A stretch of 64,000 nt of DNA from Helicobacter cetorum (GTDB lineage Bacteria; Campylobacterota; Campylobacteria; Campylobacterales; DZAY01): contig DZAY01000002.1 in NCBI GenBank assembly GCA_022729735.1, positions 83,340-147,339 on the forward strand, in the 5' to 3' direction. A program made the position numbers and the translations under genes. Positions within the stretch are counted from its first letter, which is position 1. Each line of letters opens with the position of its first letter. This document shows, in pieces, positions 41,999 to 52,675 of the stretch. Below the pieces are notes generated by a model that saw only the letters and a program-made list of their open reading frames with translations, was not told the DNA's origin and ran no database searches.

Positions 41999-42637
41999 TT
42001 AAAAGTTAGCAACTCTTTGCTCTTTTATCACTTCATTAACTACAAATTGCACCCAAATTTCCCATTTAATATTAGGTTTTGAACTGCTGTGTTGTTTGAA
42101 AATATCAACCCACCAATCCGAATCTTTTATTGTGCAGTGTGCATTTTCACCGTTTGGAAGATGTTTTTTAGCTGGATAACAAGCAATATTTGCATACACA
42201 AATTTATCTGAAAATTTAAAAAGCTCTCCAACAAACCAAAAAATATCAAACTCTGGAATATGCTCTAAAACATCTATACAAATCACACCATCATAACTTT
42301 GTGTTGGATACTCACTAAATGGCTTAAATGCTGGGTCATAACATTTCACCTCATCAAGTTTTAAAAACTCTTTTGTAGTAAGTGAGCCAACATTTTTCAC
42401 ATCTAATCTAATATTTTCTTGCCACAAAAGCCCTTTACCACTACCATAATCAAGCAAACTTTTAGCATTTGTTCTAACTCTTAAACCATTTATTCGCTCC
42501 AATTGAGGAAAAAGCGATTGCCCATTAAATGTATCTTCAGCTTTGATATTTAAATTTTTTTCGCCATCAATGTGCATCTGTTTATACATTTCCAAATTTT
42601 CTAAATATTTTGGACTTGGATTATCTTTTGAATACAT
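41999..42637 (-). CDS. SAM-dependent methyltransferase-like protein
   Basis: LDYGSGKGLL, YDGVICIDVLEHIPE motifs. Confidence 0.7.
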   Translation of the reverse strand: MYSKDNPSPKYLENLEMYKQMHIDGEKNLNIKAEDTFNGQSLFPQLERINGLRVRTNAKSLLDYGSGKGLLWQENIRLDVKNVGSLTTKEFLKLDEVKCYDPAFKPFSEYPTQSYDGVICIDVLEHIPEFDIFWFVGELFKFSDKFVYANIACYPAKKHLPNGENAHCTIKDSDWWVDIFKQHSSSKPNIKWEIWVQFVVNEVIKEQRVANF

Positions 42638-42638
42638 T

Positions 42639-43316
42639 TTAACTCCTTTGTGCTACATTTAGCATTTTCTCTTTTTCGATAAACCACTCCAAAGCATATT
42701 CACAATCTCTATACTCTTTGAAATATGGACCACCAATTGTGTAATGGACTAATGAAGCATCTTTTCTCGGCTCATCATATCCTACTAAATGGTTCCACTT
42801 GTTTGGAATTTCTCCAATTAAATTATCATCATCTAACCATTTAAATTGATGAAGTTCTAAACCTGTTGCACTATTTACATAGTCTGGAGTTAAAGCCTTA
42901 CATTTTGCATTATTAAATAGCATAACACTTGACCAATTTTTTTTCTCATATTTTGTTTGAGGAGCATTTAAAAATTTTATATCTTCTTTTGGAACATGGT
43001 TATGTTTTATACACATTAGGGCATATTTATCATCTCTTAAATTCCACAGATTTACAATATCATCTAAAACTATCATATCACAATCCATAAAAATTGACCA
43101 ACCTTCATAATCACTAAGATATGGAGTCAAAAACCTACTAAACGAGAAATCAGTTGATTGAAGTGAATTTTTTTCTCTACTAAAAACTTTTTTGAGTTGT
43201 GATAACATAAGTGGAGTAATGCTAACTGGCTCACTACTTCTAATATTTATACTGTGTGCTAACACATTAAAAGCAACTGCTTCTCTCTCATCATATCCTA
43301 TAAAAATTTTAATCAT
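42639..43316 (-). CDS. Glycosyltransferase (GT8-like)
   Basis: IFIGYDEREAVAFNVLAHSI, IFMDCDMIVLDDI DxD motif. Confidence 0.75.
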   Translation of the reverse strand: MIKIFIGYDEREAVAFNVLAHSINIRSSEPVSITPLMLSQLKKVFSREKNSLQSTDFSFSRFLTPYLSDYEGWSIFMDCDMIVLDDIVNLWNLRDDKYALMCIKHNHVPKEDIKFLNAPQTKYEKKNWSSVMLFNNAKCKALTPDYVNSATGLELHQFKWLDDDNLIGEIPNKWNHLVGYDEPRKDASLVHYTIGGPYFKEYRDCEYALEWFIEKEKMLNVAQRS

Positions 43317-44839
43317 TAAAAAGCCTTTAATCTATCTTTTAATTCTAAAACAGCTTTATCAAAACCTTTTTTTTCATCTTCTCTATATATATTAAAGTTT
43401 GGAAACCATTTAGAACTCTCTTGTAGTTGCCATCTCCACTCTGGAAAAAATGGAACTAAAACTTCTGCTTTTCTATTTTCTAAACCTGCTAACAGATGTA
43501 AATTTGTATTACTCACAGATATATAATTATCTATAGCAAAAAGTAGTCCAACCATCTCTTCTAAATTATTATTTAAATGTGAATAGTTATACACCTTTTT
43601 ATTTGATATTTTTTGAATAATTTCTATTTCACTTTGTGTAGGTTCTCGCTGTATTAATATAAGTTCAACATCCAAATCCTTAAATAGTTTAGCAAAAATT
43701 TTTAAATCAATATTTTTGTAAAGTTTGCCAAATGCTAATCTGCCAGCTCTATATGTAATAGCTATTTTTGGTTTATTACTAATATTATTTAACTCCAATT
43801 TATATTTATTATAAATTTCAATATTTGGCTCAATTTTAAATGGTTCTAATTCTTTATCAATCCCTAAAAATAGTGGCAAATCTCCAATAAATAGCTCATA
43901 ATCATAAATGCCTTTGGGTTCTAAATCTATCTCTTTTGAGTATTCCAAAACAGGTTTTAAATTTTCAGAACTAATATAAGTTACAAAAGCTCCTCTTAAT
44001 TTTAACTCTTTTACAAATCTTAAAAAAAATAGCTCATCACCAATTCCTTGTTCTACTTTTAATAACACTCTTTTGTTTGATAAATCAGCTGGAAATTTGA
44101 AATCAATATCATATCTTGGAGCTTGAATATCTCTATAATAGTAATATTTCCAACCATTTTTATAATCTCTCAATGTTAAATATAAGATAGCAAGAGATAA
44201 AATATTTTTGAAACAACTAAAATCTGCATCCATGCCATTTATATGAGATTTTATAGCTTCATCAAATTCACCAATATCTCGTTGTGCTAAAGCTAAATTA
44301 TTATGAGCTTCAGCAAAATTTGGATTTATAGAAATTGCTTTTTTGAGATGTTTAATAGACTCTTTTGGCTCTTTTAACTCTCTTAATATAAAACCTAAAT
44401 TATTCAAAGACTCAACAGAATTTGAATTTAATTTAATAGCTTCTAAATAGTATCTCTTTGCAAGATTTAAATCCAACTTATAAGCTTGAGCTATCATTCC
44501 TAATTGATTATATGCCACATAATTATACTCTTTATCGCTATATTTTATAACTTGTAAATATGTATTATATGCTTTATCAAACTCTTTTAAACCTTCATAA
44601 CCATGAGCTAAATTTATTAAAGCATGAATATTTTTTTTATGTATCTTTAATGATTGCTCAAGTAATACAACTCCATTGACATAATCAGCTTTAGCAACTT
44701 GTAAAGCACCAAGCAGATACAAAGCATCTACATTAAATTTATCAATAGCCAAAACTTCTAAATATAACTTTTTAGCTTCTTCTAATTTAGCACTATTATG
44801 TAAATTTATAGCTATTTGCAAAACTTCATTAATATTCAT
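43316..44839 (-). CDS. TPR protein with C-terminal glycosyltransferase-like domain
   Basis: About 6 TPRs then KVEQGIGDELFFLRFVKEL... Confidence 0.75.
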   Translation of the reverse strand: MNINEVLQIAINLHNSAKLEEAKKLYLEVLAIDKFNVDALYLLGALQVAKADYVNGVVLLEQSLKIHKKNIHALINLAHGYEGLKEFDKAYNTYLQVIKYSDKEYNYVAYNQLGMIAQAYKLDLNLAKRYYLEAIKLNSNSVESLNNLGFILRELKEPKESIKHLKKAISINPNFAEAHNNLALAQRDIGEFDEAIKSHINGMDADFSCFKNILSLAILYLTLRDYKNGWKYYYYRDIQAPRYDIDFKFPADLSNKRVLLKVEQGIGDELFFLRFVKELKLRGAFVTYISSENLKPVLEYSKEIDLEPKGIYDYELFIGDLPLFLGIDKELEPFKIEPNIEIYNKYKLELNNISNKPKIAITYRAGRLAFGKLYKNIDLKIFAKLFKDLDVELILIQREPTQSEIEIIQKISNKKVYNYSHLNNNLEEMVGLLFAIDNYISVSNTNLHLLAGLENRKAEVLVPFFPEWRWQLQESSKWFPNFNIYREDEKKGFDKAVLELKDRLKAF

Positions 44840-44845
44840 TTAACT

Positions 44846-46012
44846 TCACTTCTCTAATGAATTTCTAAAAAACCAAGTATATAATTTTCTAATAACAATC
44901 ATAAGTAATAATCCATCAATCATACTTGCAATAATAAATGCAAAATATTCTCGCTCCGAAATCATTTCACTATTATATGCAACTATCGCTATAGCTACAA
45001 TAAATGTAAGAGGCATAGAATCGCTTAATGCAAAAAGAATTGTCTTTTTAACTCTTAAATATTTATAAAATGCCACAAAAGAGCTAACCAATCTAATTGT
45101 AATAATTGCTAAAATAATTAACATAGCATGTTCTAATATTTCTAAATCTATCATATCTATTTTTACAGTTGAACCAGTATAAATGAAAAATATTGGAGCA
45201 AAAAATCCAAATCCAAAAGATGCTAACTTTTCTATTAACTCTTCTTTTTGATGAAAATAGAGTTTCAAAAACACACCAGCCAAAAATGCACCCAAAGCTA
45301 AATCTATTTTTAGATACATCATAGTTGCAACTAATATAAAAAATAGCGAAATTGAAAATCTAATATCTTGGTCTAATCTGTCAATATCTGGAATTATATA
45401 TTTTTTAAACTCTGGATACCACCAAAATATAAGCTGAAAAATCTTTAAAACTAAAATTCCAATTGCTAATACAATAAAGATTGTAAATATAGATTTATAA
45501 AGTCCAGAGCTAAAGCCAAACTCAATCCAACCACTAAGCATAGTTAAAGCTAAAATACTAATTATTTCACCTACAACACCAATTGAAAGTGCTAAATTTA
45601 ACCACTTTTCATCTTTTCCATACTCTTTAATAAGCATCACAAGCATTCCAAGTGAAAATATTGGAAGTGCCACAAAATAGACTATATTTAAATTAAATAT
45701 ATGGCAAATAATAAAAGCTACTACATAAAGAGAAAAGAAGTATAAGGCCACATTAAATGATAACTCTTTTTTAATAGTTTGCACAAGTTTAAGATTTATT
45801 TCCAATCCAGCCAAAAACATAAGATATAAAAAACCAAACTTTGCAATAACTTTTAGTATTGGGTCATAATATAAAAAACCAAAAAAACCAGCTAACATTC
45901 CCAAAAAAATTTCAATTACAACAACAGGAGTATTAAAAATCTTTGATAAAATTGGAGAAAACATAATAATAGAAGCAATTGTTAAAATTAGTATAAAACC
46001 TTCCATTTCCAC
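44846..46012 (-). CDS. CPA2 (Kef-type) cation:proton antiporter membrane protein
   Basis: Polytopic; FLAGLEINLKLV, LGAFLAGVFL motifs. Confidence 0.82.
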   Translation of the reverse strand: MEMEGFILILTIASIIMFSPILSKIFNTPVVVIEIFLGMLAGFFGFLYYDPILKVIAKFGFLYLMFLAGLEINLKLVQTIKKELSFNVALYFFSLYVVAFIICHIFNLNIVYFVALPIFSLGMLVMLIKEYGKDEKWLNLALSIGVVGEIISILALTMLSGWIEFGFSSGLYKSIFTIFIVLAIGILVLKIFQLIFWWYPEFKKYIIPDIDRLDQDIRFSISLFFILVATMMYLKIDLALGAFLAGVFLKLYFHQKEELIEKLASFGFGFFAPIFFIYTGSTVKIDMIDLEILEHAMLIILAIITIRLVSSFVAFYKYLRVKKTILFALSDSMPLTFIVAIAIVAYNSEMISEREYFAFIIASMIDGLLLMIVIRKLYTWFFRNSLEK

Positions 46013-46203
46013 TCGCTATATTAATTTGTTATGTTTTTATTGTAGCAAAATATAGCTATCTTTTAAGTTAGAGTATAATCATTAAGTAACTTTTAAAACT
46101 TAAAAACTTTTTTAAAACCATTTTTAACTTATATTTAACATAATATTAGTTAATATCAAAAATATCAAAAAATTAAGCTATGCTTAAATAATGGAGGTGA
46201 GAT

Positions 46204-48537
46204 ATGTTAAATGGTAAATCTATATTTGCTGGGTTATTGGTATCTGTTGCACTATTGAATGCACAAACAATAGATGTAACAAATAATTGGAAATTAGTTG
46301 GTGCAAAGTGTGATATTGATGTAAAAAGTGAGTTAAATTCTACATTAGTTAAACAAGTTTATCTATATGATAATTTTAATGGCAAAGCATCTTGGAAGGT
46401 TTTTAATAATATTACAGATTTAAATGGTGATATTGGAGACCTTGTAACTATTAAAGCTGGACAAGGTTTTTGGATTTTAGGTAGTGAAGATGGAACTGTA
46501 AAAATTGATAAATCAGATGTTAATGAGCTTTTATCAATTTCAAATGGTTGGAATTTGCTTGGTGCAATTGGTGATATTAAACTATCTTCTATATTTAATA
46601 CAGATGATAAAATAGGAGCTGTTTGGAAATATGATAACAAAAGTGGTTGGCTTTTTTCTAAAAAAGATAATCAAACTTTTGATGATATAAAAGCTGGTGA
46701 AGGTTTTTGGCTATATTCAGGAACAGAAGATATTAATATTCAGAACTTAAAAGATATTGAAAATAATTTTATTCCAAAAGGAATGTCATTAGTTACAACA
46801 GAACCTTTAATAGATATGGATTTTGAAACAGAGTTAGTAATTGATGCCAAAAATGAAGCAAGAGGAGTTGGAGTTAGTCTTGTTTTTGTAGAAAAAAAAG
46901 ATGGTGATGATAAAGTTGAACTTCAATCAATTTTAGATGATAAAAATAGATTAAAATATAGTGTTCAAACTAATAAAATTGATATAGAAGCTGGTGAGCA
47001 TAAATATAATTTAAAAGCAAAAATACCTTCTAATGTATCAGCATTAACTGATTATATTGTATATGCGATTATAGACCCAAGTGAGAGTTATAAAGAGAGT
47101 AATGAAAATGATAATAATAACTTTGATATTGTAAAAACAGATTCAAATTTGGTTGTAGCATTTGATTACAATTACGATAAAGCCATTATTACTAATGCTT
47201 TAAATATTTCAGATTATATTTTAGAAAAATCTCACAACTCTATATTAATTACAGATGAAAATTACACTTTTAGTGAATATTTAATTGGTGGAACATTTAG
47301 TGTAGAAATTAAAGATAGAGAAAAATTAACAGATACATATTTATCAGCTTGTCTTGAAATTGGTGATGAGTGTCATAAAATAGATATTTGGGATAGCACT
47401 CAAAATAGTTTCCAAAAAAACTATTTAGTTAAAATTCCAGAAAGAGCAGAATTAAAAGATAATGAGATTTATGAAGAGAGCAAACACTACTTATATGCTG
47501 AATTTGTAGTTTCTGAAGATATTTTGGCTAAATTAAAAGAGAGTGTAATTAAGAGTGAAAATGTTATAAATGGTTATAAACATTTAGATAGTAAGCTTAG
47601 AATTACTTTAAGTGAAGATGAGGTTGTAGAATATACAGATACAAATTCAATTACAAAAGATATTACACTCTACTATAATGATACTCTTCAAACAAGGGGA
47701 ATTATTTCAACTATTGCAAACTTTAATAAAAACTATGACAAATCAGTTATTAATGATTGGGTTGGTTCAACAACAAATGTAATGATAGATAACTTTAATA
47801 ATCAAAAAGAGAGTTATCAATCAATTCAAATAGGTTTAAAAGCAACTAAAATTGCAAATTGGGAAGGTGGAGTTTTATCAAATCATAGCTACTCAAAACT
47901 TGATAAAACTACAAAAGCTATAAAAAATGAGACAACTACACAACTAACAGGTTATACAGTCCATCATCTTGATGGAACAAGCTCAACTATGGAGTTACAA
48001 AAAGTTTTATTTAAAAAAACATTTGTAGATAGAGAGTTTCAATTTATGGTTTCAATTGTTCCAGTTGGAGTTGGTATTGCTTCTGAAGGTAGTGTAAGTA
48101 TGGGATTAAAATCTACAATAATTCCAACAGCTCAAGTTGAATTTATGGCAACTCCTGAAATTGATAGCTCTGTAAGTGCAAGAGCTTATATTGGTAGAGA
48201 AATAAATATTGGTGTTGGTAAGCTTCAAGCAAGTGCTGGAATTAGTGGTTCTTTAGAGCCATTTGTAAATTATAAAACACCTTCATCATTTACAAATATT
48301 TTTGATAGTAGCAAAGCTGGAAGTGGTTATACATATTACAAATCATCTATTAAACTTGACCAAGAGATAGAAACAGTCAAAGGTTCTATTAGTGCTTATG
48401 TTTCTGGTGGAGTATGTGCTAAATGGCTTGGTTGTGCAGATTGGAGTGCTTCAGCTGGAATTACTTCGTGGTCTGGATATAGCTCAAATTCTAATCTATT
48501 TAATAAAGTTTTGGGAGAAGGAGATATTAAAAACTAA
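46204..48537 (+). CDS. Exported protein with tandem GWNLvG/GFW modules and CARDB-like domain
   Basis: GGAGG RBS, signal peptide; two WxLvG...GxGFW units; YAIIDPSESYKESNENDN CARDB motif. Confidence 0.75.
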   Translation: MLNGKSIFAGLLVSVALLNAQTIDVTNNWKLVGAKCDIDVKSELNSTLVKQVYLYDNFNGKASWKVFNNITDLNGDIGDLVTIKAGQGFWILGSEDGTVKIDKSDVNELLSISNGWNLLGAIGDIKLSSIFNTDDKIGAVWKYDNKSGWLFSKKDNQTFDDIKAGEGFWLYSGTEDINIQNLKDIENNFIPKGMSLVTTEPLIDMDFETELVIDAKNEARGVGVSLVFVEKKDGDDKVELQSILDDKNRLKYSVQTNKIDIEAGEHKYNLKAKIPSNVSALTDYIVYAIIDPSESYKESNENDNNNFDIVKTDSNLVVAFDYNYDKAIITNALNISDYILEKSHNSILITDENYTFSEYLIGGTFSVEIKDREKLTDTYLSACLEIGDECHKIDIWDSTQNSFQKNYLVKIPERAELKDNEIYEESKHYLYAEFVVSEDILAKLKESVIKSENVINGYKHLDSKLRITLSEDEVVEYTDTNSITKDITLYYNDTLQTRGIISTIANFNKNYDKSVINDWVGSTTNVMIDNFNNQKESYQSIQIGLKATKIANWEGGVLSNHSYSKLDKTTKAIKNETTTQLTGYTVHHLDGTSSTMELQKVLFKKTFVDREFQFMVSIVPVGVGIASEGSVSMGLKSTIIPTAQVEFMATPEIDSSVSARAYIGREINIGVGKLQASAGISGSLEPFVNYKTPSSFTNIFDSSKAGSGYTYYKSSIKLDQEIETVKGSISAYVSGGVCAKWLGCADWSASAGITSWSGYSSNSNLFNKVLGEGDIKN

Positions 48538-48542
48538 TACTC

Positions 48543-50330
48543 ATGAAGAGATATTTATACTTTTTTGTAACTCTTATACTTTTAATTGGTGGTTATTTTA
48601 TTTATAACCACCAACAAAATCAAAATAGTTTATATAGCTGGAATAGAGAGAAAAATCAAATTTATGAGTTTTCTCTCAAAACTAAATTTATAAAAAATAG
48701 TGAAATTAGTTATCTATTAGAGCTTGATGGAAATTTACTTTTTAGAGTTTTTGATATAAATAGCACAAATGTAAAAGTTGGTTTTGAATTAAGCTCTTTA
48801 GATTATGTTTCAAATGGTTTCAAAGATAGTGATTATGCAAAACTTTTATCAAAACCATTTTTAGCAATTTTAAATAAAAATGGAAACATGTTGGAGTTTA
48901 TTTTTCCAAACTCTTTATCAAACGAAGATACTATATTATTAGAAAAAGTTATTAGGAATTTTGAAACAACTGTGCAAATGGATAACTTATATAAAGTAAA
49001 AGAAAAAGATTATGTGGGTGAATATATTGCTGAATATTTGAGAGATTTTAATACTATTTCACGAAAAAAATTGGATTATACAAAAGATAATAGTAAAAAC
49101 TTTTTATTTAATACAAAACTTAAAATATCTAAATCTTTAACAACTATTAAAATAGATGAGAATAAAAATTGGATTTCTGAATTTAAATTGGAAGAGAATG
49201 GAAAAATAGATGGAGCTTTTTTAAACTCAAATTTTGAAAATTTTGCATATTTAAAAATAACTAAACATGATAGTAATTTTAATAGTTTTGAAATATTTAA
49301 AAATATAACTTTTGAAGAGTTTGTAAAAGAGTTTCAAAATGAAAAAAAAGCAGATATTTCATATCATAAACAGAGAGAGTTAGATATTAAAAAAGTTAAT
49401 ATTAAAAATAGTAAAGTAGATATTTTTGATTTAATTTCAAAATTAAAATATGCTTTAGATAATAATAAAAATTTAATGGCAATTGAAGCTGAAATAGCTG
49501 AATTTTTGACACTTTTTCCAGAATATTTAGAAGAGATAGAAAAATTAATATCTAATAGAGAAAGTGATAATTTAAATTTAACTCTCATTCATATTTTGGA
49601 ATTGAGTGGTTCTGACAAAGCTCAAAAATCGCTTTTAAAAATTTTAGATGGAACTAACTTTAATCATATTGATAGTGTTAGGTCTGCAATAGCTTTGGGT
49701 GGGATTAAAAATCCAACAAAAGAGACTATAAATAAAATGTTTGCAATTTATAATAACACATCAAAAGCAGATACAAATGGAGTTGAAAAATCTGGAAGCA
49801 CAATTATGGCTTTGGGAATTATGAGTAAAAATATTGAACATAAAGATAATATTTATAAGTTTTTAGATGAAAAATTAACTTCAACTTCAAATCAATCTGA
49901 ATTAGTAAATACAATTTATGCTATTTCAAATACAAGAAATAGTCAATTTGTAGAAAGTTTATCAAAATTTGTAAAGAGCGATAGTGAAGATATAAAAAAA
50001 GTTTCATATGAAGCATTGGGTGAGTTAAAAAGTGTAGAAAGTCAAAATTTATTAAATAGTGGTTTGCAAAATGAGAGTTCAACTATTATAAAAAGTGCTA
50101 TTTTAAACTCTGTATCTAAATATAATAATAGTAGTGAAAGTTATGAAATTATAAAATCAAAAGTTTTGACAGAAGAGTCAAATACGATAAAAAATAAGAT
50201 GATAGATTATATGTCAAAAAATATAGAAAATAGAGATGAAACTATAAAAGTGTTTAATGAGTTACTAAAACAAGAAAATTCAAAAGATAATATAAAATTG
50301 ATGTTACAAACTATTAAAGAGAGTAAATGA
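48543..50330 (+). CDS. Membrane-anchored/exported HEAT-repeat protein
   Basis: N-terminal TM; C-terminal alpha-repeats (SVRSAIALGGIKNPTKETI..., KKVSYEALGELKSVESQNLL). Confidence 0.65.
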   Translation: MKRYLYFFVTLILLIGGYFIYNHQQNQNSLYSWNREKNQIYEFSLKTKFIKNSEISYLLELDGNLLFRVFDINSTNVKVGFELSSLDYVSNGFKDSDYAKLLSKPFLAILNKNGNMLEFIFPNSLSNEDTILLEKVIRNFETTVQMDNLYKVKEKDYVGEYIAEYLRDFNTISRKKLDYTKDNSKNFLFNTKLKISKSLTTIKIDENKNWISEFKLEENGKIDGAFLNSNFENFAYLKITKHDSNFNSFEIFKNITFEEFVKEFQNEKKADISYHKQRELDIKKVNIKNSKVDIFDLISKLKYALDNNKNLMAIEAEIAEFLTLFPEYLEEIEKLISNRESDNLNLTLIHILELSGSDKAQKSLLKILDGTNFNHIDSVRSAIALGGIKNPTKETINKMFAIYNNTSKADTNGVEKSGSTIMALGIMSKNIEHKDNIYKFLDEKLTSTSNQSELVNTIYAISNTRNSQFVESLSKFVKSDSEDIKKVSYEALGELKSVESQNLLNSGLQNESSTIIKSAILNSVSKYNNSSESYEIIKSKVLTEESNTIKNKMIDYMSKNIENRDETIKVFNELLKQENSKDNIKLMLQTIKESK

Positions 50331-52648
50331 GATATTTATCAATTTTTTTTATATTTATTAATTTTTTATTTGGGTTTGATTTAAATGAGTTTGCAAAAGA
50401 TGTTGCAGATAAAAGTTATATAGAAATAGATATAAATAATACAAAAAAGCGAGTAAATATTCAACTTAAAAAAGGTTGGAATTTAGTAAATTTACCACTA
50501 TATGAGATTATTAGAGATAAGAAAAGATTTGGTGATTATAAAGCTATTTGGATATATAAAAATGGAGAGTATATAACTCCTAAATATCCAAAAGCTGGTG
50601 AGCCTTTTTGGATTTATTCAAATAGTGATATAGAAATAGAAAATATTGGTAGAAGTTATAATATAGATTTATCAGCTCTTCCAATTGGTTGGAATATAGT
50701 TGGAAATGGAAGTGAAATAAGTAGTATAGAAATAGAAAACTACTCAAATATTTATTGGGTTTATAGAGATAATGGATATATAAAAAATCCATCAATAATT
50801 TATCCTAACGAAGGTTTTTATATAAAAATAGATGAAGAGTTAAAAGCTCTCAATTCATCAAAAAAAGATGAGATTGTAGATTTTAAAAGTGCTTTTAATT
50901 ACAATTTTTCTGATATAAAAAAAGATAAAAATAAAAAATTAATAATCTTATATATGGTTGGAAGTGACCTTGAGAGTTCATATAAATCTGCAACAAAAGA
51001 TTTAATTGAACTTAGCGATGGATATAAAAGTTTAACAGAAGCTCAAAAAAAAACAGTAGAAATAATAGTTGTTTTTGGTGGTTCAAAAGCTACAAATTGG
51101 AATGGACTACACATTGCTTCAATTGAAGATATATTAAGAGATAGTGAAAATAAAAAATTTGGTGATGATAAATATCTATTTAGTGATGAAAAACTAAATA
51201 TGGGAGAAATAAATACACTTACAACTTTACTAAAAGAGTTAAAAAATTTTGATGATTATAAAAGCAAAACTATCATATTTTGGAATCATGGTGGAGCATA
51301 TTTTGGATATGGAGATGATAATAATTTTAAAGATAAATTGACAATTGAAGAAATTGAAATTGCTTTTAAAAGAGCTGATATGAGTTTTGATATGATAGGT
51401 TTTGATGCATGTTTAATGGCAAATTATGAAGTTGCAACTATTTTAAAACCATATACAAAATATTTAATTGCTTCAGAAGAGACAGAACCAGGACATGGTT
51501 GGAATTGGGAATTTTTAATTCAACAATTTTCAAAAGATATTGATTTAGAAAGTTTTGGAAAAAGTGTAATTGATAATTATGTAGATGATAAAAATTATAA
51601 AACTGTAAAAAAAGGCAAAACTCTTTCAATGATGGATTTAAGCCATTATGATGAGTTGGATAAATCCATAAATAGTGCTACATCTCTTATATTGGATAAA
51701 TTAAAAAGTTCTCAAGATGAGTTAAATAATTTAGCTTTTGCTGTTGAAAATGGACAAAAATTTGGAGCAGTTAAAGGTAATGAAGATGGTGTTAGTGTTG
51801 ATTTAAAAGATACAATTCAAATACTTAATACAAAAACAGCTAATAGTCAATTAAAAGATGAATTAAAAAAGATAAATAGTAATTTTGAAAAAATGGTTAT
51901 TTACTCTAAAACAGATGGCACAAGAAGTGGCTCTTATGGTATTTCTATATCTCCATTAAATAAGTTAATATCAATTGCTAAAAATATAGATATATCTACA
52001 AGTGATGGTTGGTTAGAGTTATCTCATGAATATACAAAAAATATTATAAATTCAAGAAGTATAGATATAGCAGATAACTCCATTGTAGCTACTAAAACAT
52101 CTTTTGGAGCAATATTGGAAGAAATATTTATTTTACTTGGTGAAGAAGAGAAAAATTTAAATGAATTTTCTAAATGGAATGGAAAATGGTTTTATATTGT
52201 AAATTTGTCAAATGGCACTGGAATTCCACTTCCACTTTTTGAGTATGACACAATTGGAGATATAAAAATATATCGTTCTCCAATAGATTTAAATGATGAA
52301 GCGCATGTTTTAGATTTGATATATGATGAAAAAAATAAAAAAGTTATATCTTATAGTTTTATACAAGTTTGGTTTGATGATGGTTGGCAATTAAGAATGG
52401 ATAAAGAGTATAAAAATATAAATGATGGTGATAAAATCTCAATTACAGCACCAATTATAGAACCTAAAACATATAAAACTTTGGATTCTATGTGGCTTGG
52501 AGATATAAATGTAGAAGCAGAAGGCATATATATTGATAAATTTAGTGTAGATTACTTTGGTGATATTGCTACATTAGGAGAGTTGATATATTCAAAAGAT
52601 AGTAAAGGCAATATAAATATTATTGAGTTTAAAAAAGTTAATGAATAA
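50327..52648 (+). CDS. Exported clostripain-like (C11) cysteine peptidase with N-terminal GWNLv modules
   Basis: FWNHGGAYFGYG (His), IGFDACLMANYEVA (Cys), SEETEPGHGWNWEFL; signal peptide. Confidence 0.85.
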   Translation: MRYLSIFFIFINFLFGFDLNEFAKDVADKSYIEIDINNTKKRVNIQLKKGWNLVNLPLYEIIRDKKRFGDYKAIWIYKNGEYITPKYPKAGEPFWIYSNSDIEIENIGRSYNIDLSALPIGWNIVGNGSEISSIEIENYSNIYWVYRDNGYIKNPSIIYPNEGFYIKIDEELKALNSSKKDEIVDFKSAFNYNFSDIKKDKNKKLIILYMVGSDLESSYKSATKDLIELSDGYKSLTEAQKKTVEIIVVFGGSKATNWNGLHIASIEDILRDSENKKFGDDKYLFSDEKLNMGEINTLTTLLKELKNFDDYKSKTIIFWNHGGAYFGYGDDNNFKDKLTIEEIEIAFKRADMSFDMIGFDACLMANYEVATILKPYTKYLIASEETEPGHGWNWEFLIQQFSKDIDLESFGKSVIDNYVDDKNYKTVKKGKTLSMMDLSHYDELDKSINSATSLILDKLKSSQDELNNLAFAVENGQKFGAVKGNEDGVSVDLKDTIQILNTKTANSQLKDELKKINSNFEKMVIYSKTDGTRSGSYGISISPLNKLISIAKNIDISTSDGWLELSHEYTKNIINSRSIDIADNSIVATKTSFGAILEEIFILLGEEEKNLNEFSKWNGKWFYIVNLSNGTGIPLPLFEYDTIGDIKIYRSPIDLNDEAHVLDLIYDEKNKKVISYSFIQVWFDDGWQLRMDKEYKNINDGDKISITAPIIEPKTYKTLDSMWLGDINVEAEGIYIDKFSVDYFGDIATLGELIYSKDSKGNINIIEFKKVNE

Positions 52649-52675
52649 TTTATTTTGATTGTTTGGAGTTTTGTT

